Below are positions 16,894-24,097 of a DNA stretch of 64,000 nucleotides, piece by piece (position 1 is the stretch's first letter; every line of letters starts with the position of its first letter). Under the pieces are notes generated by a model, which did no database searches, had not been told where the DNA came from, and saw only the letters and a list, made by a program, of their open reading frames with translations. Source of the stretch: Sphingobacteriales bacterium (GTDB lineage: Bacteria; Bacteroidota; Bacteroidia; Chitinophagales; LD1); the NCBI GenBank assembly GCA_018262795.1, contig JADFDM010000006.1:62001-126000 (forward strand). Reading direction: 5' to 3'. A program made the position numbers and the translations under genes.

Positions 16894-17916
16894 TTATATC
16901 GTCCAACTAATTAAGCCGTGTGGAGTAAAGTTGTAACGCATTACTCGACCCCCCACTTTATTGAGTGCTTCTATCACTTTGAACTTTGAGTTATATGGCG
17001 CATAAAAAAACATGAACCCTCCACCCCCGGCTCCGGATATTTTCCCTCCGGTAGCTCCGGCTTTCATCGCAGCCTCATAAATACTTTCAATATGCGGATT
17101 GCTGATGCCTTCGGCCATTGCCTTTTTGTGTTGCCATCCGTAATGAAGTATTTCGCCTATGCGATCTACCTCTCCTTTCAGCAATGCTTCTTTCATGCGA
17201 ACAGATTGTTCCTTCAAGCTGTGCATCGCATCTATACTTTTCTTGTTTTTCCGCGTTACGTTTTCTGATTGTTTCTTAATAATTTCTGACGAGAGGCGAG
17301 AGGTCTCTGTATAGAACAGAATGAGATTATTCTCCAGTTCGTGAATCCAGATGTCGTGCACGCGCAACGGGTTCACTATCACTTTTTCATTTTTATAAAA
17401 TTCCATGTAATTCACTCCGCCAAAAGTAGCGGCATACTGATCTTGCCGCCCCCCTTGCATATTCAAATCTTCCCGTTCTATTTTGTAGGCTAAATGGGCA
17501 ATGTCGTATTCGCCTAAAGGAAGTTTAAGCCATTCTACAAATGCGCCAAGGATAGCTACCACCAGCGTAGAGGAAGAACCTAAACCGGAGCCGGGAGGCG
17601 CGTCCACATAAGTGGTTAGTTCAAAGGCTAATGGCTTTTTTACAAAATCGTTTACAATCCGGTTATACACTCCTTTGGCTAAATCAAGCTGCCCATTGAT
17701 GGGAAGTTTCTTTTTGGCATCCAGCGTTATTCCCTCCCCGCGATCCATCGCCTTTATGTGAATCTTTTTTCCCGTTAAGGGTTTAATGGTAGCATAGGCA
17801 TACATTCCGATAGTAATGTTCAAAATGGCACCACCATAGATATCGGCATAGGGAGAAACATCTGTGCCGCCACCGGCTAATCCCAATCGTAAAGGAGCTT
17901 TGCTTCGAATTATCAT
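16894..17916 (-). CDS. hddA: D-glycero-D-manno-heptose 7-phosphate kinase
   Basis: A 340-residue GHMP kinase that phosphorylates D-glycero-D-manno-heptose 7-phosphate at C1. The N-terminus MIIRSKAPLRLGLAGGGTDV (residues 1-20) is the hallmark of the HddA group. The ATP loop is PPGSGLGSSSTLVVA (about 107-121), then EREDLNMQGGRQDQYAATFG, and the C-terminal GGKISGAGGGGFMFFY. The neighbours gmhA and hddC complete the pathway. It starts 92 bases after a GT4 gene in the same direction. Confidence 0.93.
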   Translation of the reverse strand: MIIRSKAPLRLGLAGGGTDVSPYADIYGGAILNITIGMYAYATIKPLTGKKIHIKAMDRGEGITLDAKKKLPINGQLDLAKGVYNRIVNDFVKKPLAFELTTYVDAPPGSGLGSSSTLVVAILGAFVEWLKLPLGEYDIAHLAYKIEREDLNMQGGRQDQYAATFGGVNYMEFYKNEKVIVNPLRVHDIWIHELENNLILFYTETSRLSSEIIKKQSENVTRKNKKSIDAMHSLKEQSVRMKEALLKGEVDRIGEILHYGWQHKKAMAEGISNPHIESIYEAAMKAGATGGKISGAGGGGFMFFYAPYNSKFKVIEALNKVGGRVMRYNFTPHGLISWTI

Positions 17917-18008
17917 GGAACAAGTTTACGGTTTACAGTCATAGTTGAAAAGTGAAATGGTATGGGAAGATAGATTCCGCAACCAATAGAGTATTCCCAA
18001 TTCTTCAT

Positions 18009-19154
18009 TTATTGATTCTTCATTTTCAAATCGTTCATCACCTCAAAAATCCTATTCAACATTTCGCTCCACGCATATTTCTTCTTCTCCTGCTTGATGT
18101 TGTCGCGCATTACAAACTCTCGGTGTTCTTTGTAGAAATCTACCAGTGCATCGGCAATGGCATTGGGTTCGGGTGATACTACATACCCCACCTGACCATT
18201 GGGCACCATCTCGGGAAGGCCTCCTACGTTGGTCACCAACATGGGTCGGTTAAAGTGATAGCAAATTTGCGTGACTCCGCTTTGTGTGGCATGTTTGTAT
18301 GGCTGCACCACAATATCGGCTGCGCAGAAATAATACTTCACCAATTCATCGGGCACAAAATCTGTTTTCATAATTACCTTATCAGCAATGCCGAGGTTGG
18401 TAATCATATCCCAAAAGGGTCGTGCTTCAGTGTAAAACTCTCCGGCTACAATGAGTTTAAAATTCATGGGGCGGATGCGCTCATCGGCCATTGCCTGTAG
18501 TAGCAAATCAAGCCCTTTATAATCGCGGATAAAACCAAAGAAGAGAATGTATTCTTCATTCAGCGTTAAGCCTAACTTTTCATAGGCCTCTACTTTGTTG
18601 ACCGCTTCGCCAAAGTTATCGAAGAGCGGGTGCGGAGAAAACACTTTGGGCTTATGGGTATCAAATTTCTTTAAGTCTTCGAGCACCGAAGCACTCATGG
18701 TGATAAAGCCATCAACACTTTTTACAAAGTAGCGGGCAAGCAACTTATCTCCTAATTTTTTTTCGTGCGGAATAATATTGTCAATAATGGAAATCACTTT
18801 TGTTTTCCCATTCTTTCGCACTCGCCTGGCAATAGTGCCCAAGCAAGGTCCCATAAAAGGCAGCCAAAACTTCACAATCATCAATTCGGCATTCAACTTC
18901 GCTATTTCTTTACCTACTCGGAACCAGTTGAAGGGATTGATAGAATTTACCTTTACGTGAATGTACAAACCATCCGGAGCGGGAGAGTCACTGTATTGAG
19001 AAGTGCCGGGGAAAAGAAAGGAGGGGTACTGCAAACTGAAAGTATAAATCTGCACACTGTGCCCCTGCCGGATAAATTCGCGTGCCAACCTTTCGTTGTA
19101 GGATGCCAAGCCACCGCGAAGAGGATGTGCACTGCCCAGAATAATAACTTTCAT
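18009..19154 (-). CDS. Glycosyltransferase, GT4 family
   Basis: A 381-residue GT-B fold enzyme. The N-terminal domain begins MKVIILGSAHPLRGGLASYN, including the GG-x-x-x-Y acceptor-side loop. The C-terminal domain has FFGFIRDYKGLDLLLQAM, then DIVVQPYKHATQSGVTQICY, with a Gln at a place where many GT4 enzymes have the E-x7-E motif. It should transfer a sugar from a nucleotide donor to a surface glycan precursor. It lies between a GT2 gene and hddA, so it could use the GDP-heptose made by the neighbours; this is inference. Confidence 0.88.
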   Translation of the reverse strand: MKVIILGSAHPLRGGLASYNERLAREFIRQGHSVQIYTFSLQYPSFLFPGTSQYSDSPAPDGLYIHVKVNSINPFNWFRVGKEIAKLNAELMIVKFWLPFMGPCLGTIARRVRKNGKTKVISIIDNIIPHEKKLGDKLLARYFVKSVDGFITMSASVLEDLKKFDTHKPKVFSPHPLFDNFGEAVNKVEAYEKLGLTLNEEYILFFGFIRDYKGLDLLLQAMADERIRPMNFKLIVAGEFYTEARPFWDMITNLGIADKVIMKTDFVPDELVKYYFCAADIVVQPYKHATQSGVTQICYHFNRPMLVTNVGGLPEMVPNGQVGYVVSPEPNAIADALVDFYKEHREFVMRDNIKQEKKKYAWSEMLNRIFEVMNDLKMKNQ

Positions 19155-19194
19155 GAATGAATTTTGCGCCCCGAATATAAGTGAACCGATACAC

Positions 19195-20142
19195 TCAGCC
19201 GACTTTCAGCCCCAGTGTTTTCGTTATATGGTACTCATTGCGGTCGGCTGCGCTGCGGGTGGTGAGTTCGCCCAGAAAACCCGCAACAAACAACTGCACT
19301 CCGATTACGATAGAAAGCAAAGCGAGAAAAAAGATAGGGCGTTCCGTCATCCGATATTCGGCAAAAGCAAACTTGGCCACTGTGAGATAGACCATAATAC
19401 AAAAGCCGGCAAAGAAACTAAGCACCCCCAACCCTCCGAAGATGTGCATGGGGCGTTTGCCAAAGCGAGTCATAAAATAAACGGAGAGCAAATCGAGGAA
19501 GCCGTAGAGAAATCGCTCCATTCCAAATTTTGTGACCCCATACTTGCGCGCCTGATGATGCACTACCTTCTCCCCTATTTTAGAAAAACCGGCTTGCTTC
19601 GCCAGCACGGGAATATAACGGTGCATTTCGCCATATACTTCTACATTTTTTACTACCGCATTTTTATACGCTTTCAACCCGCAGTTAAAGTCGTGTAGTT
19701 GAATACCCGTCATAAAGCGTGTTGCTGCGTTGTAAATCTTTGTAGGAACAGTTTTAGAGATGGGATCATAGCGCTTCTTCTTCCAGCCGCTCACTAAATC
19801 AAATCCTTCTTCCACAATCATTTTATACAAGTCGGGCACTTCTTCGGGAGAATCCTGTAAATCAGCATCCATCGTCACTACCACATCGCCTTGCGCCTCC
19901 TGAAAGGCCACCTGCAAGGCAGCACTCTTCCCATAATTTCGTCCGAAACGAATGCCTTTGATATTTGAATTTTGTACCGCAAGTGTTTCTACTACTTGCC
20001 AGCTATTATCCTTACTGCCATCATCTACCATCAGCACTTCGTACGAAAAATTATTCGCCTTCATTACACGATCTATCCACGCAGCTAATTCGGGCAGCGA
20101 TTCTTCTTCATTAAACAAGGGAACGACAATGGTAATCTGCAT
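19195..20142 (-). CDS. Glycosyltransferase, GT2 family, DPM1/ArnC-like with two C-terminal membrane helices
   Basis: A 315-residue enzyme. The GT-A catalytic domain begins VVPLFNEEESLPEL, with DDGSKDNSWQV and DADLQDSPEEVPDL (the D-x-D region). Two hydrophobic segments near residues 231-256 and 268-290 anchor it to the inner membrane, as in the dolichol/undecaprenol phosphate-sugar synthases. It should charge a polyprenyl phosphate with a sugar. The start codon overlaps the DUF4199 stop by one base (TAATG). The order dihydroorotase-DUF4199-GT2 is one I recall as common in Bacteroidota. Confidence 0.9.
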   Translation of the reverse strand: MQITIVVPLFNEEESLPELAAWIDRVMKANNFSYEVLMVDDGSKDNSWQVVETLAVQNSNIKGIRFGRNYGKSAALQVAFQEAQGDVVVTMDADLQDSPEEVPDLYKMIVEEGFDLVSGWKKKRYDPISKTVPTKIYNAATRFMTGIQLHDFNCGLKAYKNAVVKNVEVYGEMHRYIPVLAKQAGFSKIGEKVVHHQARKYGVTKFGMERFLYGFLDLLSVYFMTRFGKRPMHIFGGLGVLSFFAGFCIMVYLTVAKFAFAEYRMTERPIFFLALLSIVIGVQLFVAGFLGELTTRSAADRNEYHITKTLGLKVG

Positions 20143-20681
20143 TAAGCTTCGGCTTTTGGTGGTATGGTAGGGTCAGGTCTGTTTACAAATAAAGCAATAA
20201 GCGCAGAAAAGATGCTGCCTATCAAAAGGGAAGTGCCATAGCGAATCATTTGCGATTTGAATGTAGGAATGTAGTCTTGGTCTTGCATTCTTTGAATGGC
20301 TTCATCCAATTTATCATCAGGGGTTCCAAATTTTTCCATCATAGCCGTAGCATTCTCTATAGCTTTCTTCTTTATCAGTTCCGGCAGGTCGGGGTCAATT
20401 ACTTTGTACAGCAAATAGCCGAAGGTATCGAAGAGGAAAGTAGCAATGAAGGAGATGATAAGCACTGCCACAAAAGCCTGCCCGAAATTTTTATAGTTGC
20501 CCAACTCTTTGCGGTAAGTGATTCCTCCCCATATCATTAAAAAAACCAGTGGGAGATACGCCAGCATCGGAAGGAAAGAGGCTAACTTCTCTGCCGAAAT
20601 AATATACAGCAGCAATAAAAAGGCAATCATGATAATGCCGGCCATGAGTCCATACTTGATGGGGGTGTTGTAGCTTTTCAT
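20142..20681 (-). CDS. DUF4199 membrane protein
   Basis: A 179-residue protein with four predicted membrane segments (about residues 11-29, 36-51, 69-88 and 148-166) and a helical, charged loop of about 50 residues between the third and fourth. This matches the Bacteroidota DUF4199 family. It starts 10 bases after the dihydroorotase-like gene and shares a TAATG junction with the GT2 gene, so the three are probably translated together. Function unknown. Confidence 0.88.
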   Translation of the reverse strand: MKSYNTPIKYGLMAGIIMIAFLLLLYIISAEKLASFLPMLAYLPLVFLMIWGGITYRKELGNYKNFGQAFVAVLIISFIATFLFDTFGYLLYKVIDPDLPELIKKKAIENATAMMEKFGTPDDKLDEAIQRMQDQDYIPTFKSQMIRYGTSLLIGSIFSALIALFVNRPDPTIPPKAEA

Positions 20682-20691
20682 ATCGGTGATT

Positions 20692-21957
20692 TTAATTCAG
20701 TTGCAATTGCCCTTTATGAATCACTCCCAAGGCCTTGCCGATAAATTTCATTCCTGCAAAGGGAGTATTTTTTGAAAATGAACGAATATCCTTTTCGGTA
20801 AAAGTCCAAATTAGGTCAGGGTTAAACAAAGTCAAATCGGCCTCTACTCCTTCGCTGATGGCAGCACTTAGCCCAACAATTTTGCGAGGGTTATTCGCCA
20901 TCATTTCGACAAGTTTTTCTGTGTTTACTTTCCCTTTTAAAGCAGTATTTGCTACGGCAAAGCAGGTTTCTAATCCAATCATTCCGTAATCTGCTTTATC
21001 AAACTCTAACTTTTTACATTCTTCATCTTGCGGCTGATGGGCAGAGGTGATGGTATCAATAGTGCCGTCAGAAATTCCTTTGATTAAGGCCTCTATATCC
21101 TTAGAAGAGCGCAAATGAGGATTTACTTTGTAGTTGGTATCGTAGTCGCCCACTTTTGTTTCGTCTAACAACAAGTTATAGGCATTGACCGAAGCGGTGA
21201 TTTGTTGTTTTTTCTTTTTCGCAGCTCGTATCATATCTACCGAGCGCGCGAGTGAAACATCAAGAAAGTGAAGACGAGAGCCGGTGTATTCCAAGATGTA
21301 GAGATCGCGGTTCACCGCTATTTCTTCTGCCAGTGCAGGAGCACCGGGCAAACCCATTCGCACGCTTACCGCCCCTTCGTGCATCGCTCCATTTTTTGAA
21401 ATGCTCTTCTCTTCGGGATGATTCATCACCAAGCCTCCGAATGCTTTTACATAGAGCAATACCCGCTCTACCAAACCGGCTGAAGGGCTGGGTCGAAGTC
21501 CATCGCTAAAGGCAATAGCGCCTGCGCGGTGCATGTCGTACATCTCGGTCATGTCTTTTCCCTCACAGTGATGGGTCAGAGCACCTATGGGGTGAACGCT
21601 CACCATTTCGGAGGCCGATTTATTAAGCACATATTCCACCTGCGATTTGGTTTGAATAACGGGGGAAGTATTGGGCATGCAACAGATGTGAGTGAAGCCA
21701 CCGGCTGCTGCGGCAGCGCATCCGCTTTGGATGGTTTCCTTTTGTTCATAGCCGGGATCGGCCAAAAAGGTATTGAGGTCAAACCAGCCTAAAGACACAT
21801 GCAGGTTACCGGCCTTTACCTCTTTTGCCTTAGAGGTATTGGGCAGTTTGGCAGCAATCTTTTTGATTTTGCCATTGGAAATTAAAATGTCGCGAACCTG
21901 ATTGTGAAACTTAGAGCCGGAGTCAATGATGCGGGCAGAACGTATGAGTATGTCCAT
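20692..21957 (-). CDS. Dihydroorotase-like protein with degenerate active site
   Basis: A 421-residue amidohydrolase-fold protein of the dihydroorotase family. The frame is intact, but catalytic positions are lost. The usual D-x-H-x-H is DLNTF at residues 60-64. The metal-ligand His of the LHxxHxS segment is Asp (LHFLDVS, Asp233). The TDHAPH catalytic motif appears as SAHQPQ (305-310), with Ala at the catalytic Asp position. His180 in MNHPEE is kept. It is unlikely to hydrolyse dihydroorotate unless the fold works differently; similar inactive forms are known to pair with aspartate transcarbamoylase in some bacteria. It heads the operon with DUF4199 and GT2. Confidence 0.85.
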   Translation of the reverse strand: MDILIRSARIIDSGSKFHNQVRDILISNGKIKKIAAKLPNTSKAKEVKAGNLHVSLGWFDLNTFLADPGYEQKETIQSGCAAAAAGGFTHICCMPNTSPVIQTKSQVEYVLNKSASEMVSVHPIGALTHHCEGKDMTEMYDMHRAGAIAFSDGLRPSPSAGLVERVLLYVKAFGGLVMNHPEEKSISKNGAMHEGAVSVRMGLPGAPALAEEIAVNRDLYILEYTGSRLHFLDVSLARSVDMIRAAKKKKQQITASVNAYNLLLDETKVGDYDTNYKVNPHLRSSKDIEALIKGISDGTIDTITSAHQPQDEECKKLEFDKADYGMIGLETCFAVANTALKGKVNTEKLVEMMANNPRKIVGLSAAISEGVEADLTLFNPDLIWTFTEKDIRSFSKNTPFAGMKFIGKALGVIHKGQLQLN

Positions 21958-21977
21958 TGATTGTTTTTACCGGAGAA

Positions 21978-21985
21978 CAAATATA
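21978..21985 (-). promoter_or_regulatory. Possible -7 element (TATATTTG) for the dihydroorotase-like operon
   Basis: On the minus strand TATATTTG lies 20 bases before the ATG at 21957 and fits TAnnTTTG. No -33 element at proper spacing. Confidence 0.45.
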
Positions 21986-22105
21986 GAAAAAAGTGAGGGA
22001 CACGAAGCTATTCAAAAATGGGGTGGGGTATTTTGTCGGCTGCCAGCTATCTGCTTCCTGTTTGTCTGTTTTATTACCATCACACCCACCGTTTGCAATC
22101 AGCAG

Positions 22106-22267
22106 CCATCGGTGAAAATATACGATGCCCTTGCGCAGCAGGTGCTACCATTACCAAAAAGCAATTCCCCATCAGCCATTGACATTTCTTCATTGGTTGC
22201 CGGTGTTTATTTCATCGGTGTATTTGACGGGAATAAACAAAGTCGCGGAAAATTTGTGAAGAAATAG
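22106..22267 (+). pseudogene. Orphan C-terminal T9SS type A sorting domain fragment
   Basis: The plus strand encodes SVKIYDALAQQVLPL, then IDISSLVAGVYFIGVFDG and a final GKFVKK, before a stop at 22267. This is the pattern of the second half of a T9SS type A sorting domain (V-x-I-Y-D, D-[IL]-S-x-L-x-x-G-x-Y). No cargo domain or YPNP motif precedes it; the upstream part of the frame overlaps the start of the dihydroorotase-like gene on the other strand. It is probably a remnant of a deleted secreted-protein gene. Its end overlaps the CsoR-like gene on the opposite strand. Confidence 0.65.
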
Positions 22268-22525
22268 GAAAGAGAAAACAGAATAATGTGCGAATCGGAT
22301 AATCTTTTCCCGAATGTCGGCAAGGGTTTCCGCCTGTTTGTCGCATAGTTTATCGCCCTCTAAAAGCCGATTGATGTGCACGATTAAATCTTTGCGAAGG
22401 GCTTCGTCAAAAAATTTGTAAATAATTTTTTGAATGCTCCCTTCCACTGCTCTCAACTGACAATAAACATCGTAAGGGTCGCGCTTTTCAATAATCATAT
22501 TATCTGCTTTATGCAGATGCGCCAT
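22190..22525 (-). CDS. CsoR/RcnR-like (DUF156) metal-sensing repressor homologue, atypical
   Basis: From the ATG at 22525 the product has 111 residues, but the frame continues upstream to a stop at 22550-22552 and adds IKNQLHCT. Read with this part the pattern (QLHCTMAHLHKADNMI, EKRDPYDVYCQLRAVEG, then KIIYKFFDEALRKDLIVHI) follows the three-helix DUF156 repressors that sense copper, nickel or aldehydes. A CTG at 22537 or ATT at 22549 might be the real start. The usual Cys before the D-V-x-x-Q-L segment is replaced by Pro/Tyr. The last 30 residues are read from DNA antisense to the T9SS remnant and look like an acquired tail. Regulation target unknown. Confidence 0.5.
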   Translation of the reverse strand: MAHLHKADNMIIEKRDPYDVYCQLRAVEGSIQKIIYKFFDEALRKDLIVHINRLLEGDKLCDKQAETLADIREKIIRFAHYSVFSFLFLHKFSATLFIPVKYTDEINTGNQ

Positions 22526-22917
22526 AGTGCAATGCAGTTGATTTTTAATTTACCGATATAGCTTACTTTCCGAGTACATAAGCCCAATGGGGGAGTTTTG
22601 TTAAACTTCATAGATTAAAAGAAAGATCAATCCAGAAAAAAACAAGAGGAAAAGAAAGGAATTTTTGGCGCAAAATGATTCTTTACACCACTGCCCTTCA
22701 AAAGGAAAAAGGGGGAGTAATCTGTTTGCTGGCTTTATTTGAGCAATGAGGATAATGGGGGAATGATTGAGCGTGTAACAGTTATTAGTTAAGCGTGCAA
22801 TCCGCAATCCAAAATCCGCAATCCGCAATCCGCAATTTATTACAATCCGCAATTTGGCATAATTCGCAATTAAAAATTTGCAATCAAATGAGCCTCTACC
22901 AAAAGCTAAAAGCAAGC
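22526..22917. other. Gene-free stretch before the repeat array
   Basis: About 390 bases with no convincing gene. It holds the probable 5' part of the CsoR-like frame (to 22549), an A-rich region, and the ATCCGCA heptamer block listed separately. The open frame on the minus strand here is largely produced by the heptamer repeats. Confidence 0.6.
22795..22858. repeat. Heptamer repeats (ATCCGCA)
   Basis: The heptamer ATCCGCA occurs in several adjacent copies, such as AATCCGCAATCCGCAATCC near 22822, plus imperfect copies to about 22858. It is a simple tandem repeat, not coding. Confidence 0.8.
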
Positions 22918-23418
22918 GAATCCGTAGGATTCAAATGTTTATAGCTAACAAATAGTGCCAAGGTGCGACCCCAAAGGGGTCGGATTCTTTCCTCTCACAT
23001 AGCTATAATCATACGACCCCTTCGGGGTCAAACATTTCCTATAAACATGCAACCACTTCGGGCTAAAAACAAAACCGAATCCGTAGGATTCAAATGTTTA
23101 TAGCTAACAAATAGTGCCAAGGTGCGACCCCGAAGGGGTCGGATTCTTTCTCCTCACATAGCTATAATCATCCGACCCCCTCGGGGTCAAACATTTTCTA
23201 TAAACACGCAACCCCTTCGGGCTAAAAACAAAACCGAATCCGTAGGATTCAAATGTTTATAGCTAACAAATAGCGCAACAAGGTGCGACCCCGAAGGGGT
23301 CGGATATTTATAACTGCCGATTTATCCTATAAACATACAAACCCTTCGGGGTCGAATAAAATTGGTAACCTTGTTTCTATAAACATAAAATCCCTTCGGA
23401 ATTAAAAACAAACCAATT
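22918..23418. repeat. Tandem array of 159-bp palindrome-rich (REP-like) repeats
   Basis: GAATCCGTAGGATTC, a perfect palindrome with 7-base arms, recurs at 22918, 23077 and 23236, exactly 159 bases apart. Units one and two are nearly identical; unit three diverges from about 23306 and runs up to the transposase start. Each unit also holds GACCCCGAAGGGGTC-like and GACCCCTTCGGGGTC-like hairpins and the pair TGTTTATAG/CTATAAACA. In unit one GACCCCAAAGGGGTC keeps its arms although the loop changed. Such hairpin clusters beside a Y1 transposase recall REP/BIME elements mobilised by RAYT proteins. Confidence 0.85.
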
Positions 23419-23880
23419 ATGTCCGGCACATTTTCGCAAATTTATATTTAGGTGGTATGTGCAGTTAAAGGCAGAAAAAGCCTCATCCATCCATCATGGG
23501 AAGAAGAACTATATAAATACATAACCGGCATTGTTCGCAATAAAGAACAAAAAATGCTGGCTATAAATGGAATGCCTGATCATATTCATTTCCTGATTGG
23601 CATGAAACCTTCCTGTTGTTTATCCGACTTGGTTCGTGAAATAAAAAAATCAACAAACGATTTTATCAAAGAGAAAAAACTCTCAAAATTTAAATTTCAA
23701 TGGCAAGAAGGTTATGGTGCATTTTCATACAGTCATTCTAATTTAGACCAGGTGATTAAATACATTGCAAGTCAAAAAGAACATCATAAAAACAGAACTT
23801 TCAAAGAGGAATATGTAAAGTTTCTGCAAAAATTTGAAATAGAGTTCAAGGAAGAATACTTGTTTGAATTTTATGAATAA
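23419..23880 (+). pseudogene. Y1 transposase (IS200-like / REP-associated), interrupted by an in-frame TAG
   Basis: A single-strand (HUH) transposase of about 153 codons. From the ATG at 23419 the frame reads MSGTFSQIYI, meets TAG at 23449-23451, then continues VVCAVKGRKSL to the normal end. Relatives have the sequence IYI-[QH]-x-V-F-A-V-K-G at this point, so a CAG-to-TAG change is likely. The HUH motif is DHIHFLIG, and the nucleophile Tyr is in FSYSHSNLDQVIKYIASQ, probably the Tyr of IKYI. A GTG directly after the stop (23452) could restart translation and lose only the first strand. The 159-bp hairpin array lies directly upstream; no matching hairpin is seen downstream. Confidence 0.8.
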
Positions 23881-24097
23881 TCGAGAGACCAACTCTAGTA
23901 TATGAGATAGGCTTTTTAAAACACGGTCGCCCTGAAAATAAGGCGGGGTTATTTATCGCTTGTCAGCTAAGCCGCTTTGATATATCAAAATGCCTAACAA
24001 AGATTAGATGGGAGAGATTTGGAGGTTTGAAAGTATGCGCATGGACAAACTTATAAGGTTTGGAAGGAAGAGTTAAACAGCAACCATTTTCTAAAGC

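Noticed and set aside
22601-22915. Minus-strand frame of 104 codons
   Set aside because: Its residues come largely from heptamer repeats (GLRIADFGLRIA-like), a frequent artefact of such tracts.
22918-23418. CRISPR array
   Set aside because: The 159-bp units are contiguous near-identical copies rather than short repeats separated by unique spacers, and no cas gene is nearby.
23881-24097. Right-hand hairpin of the transposase element
   Set aside because: Only a 4-bp CGCC/GGCG stem is seen, unlike the strong hairpins on the left, so no right end can be called.
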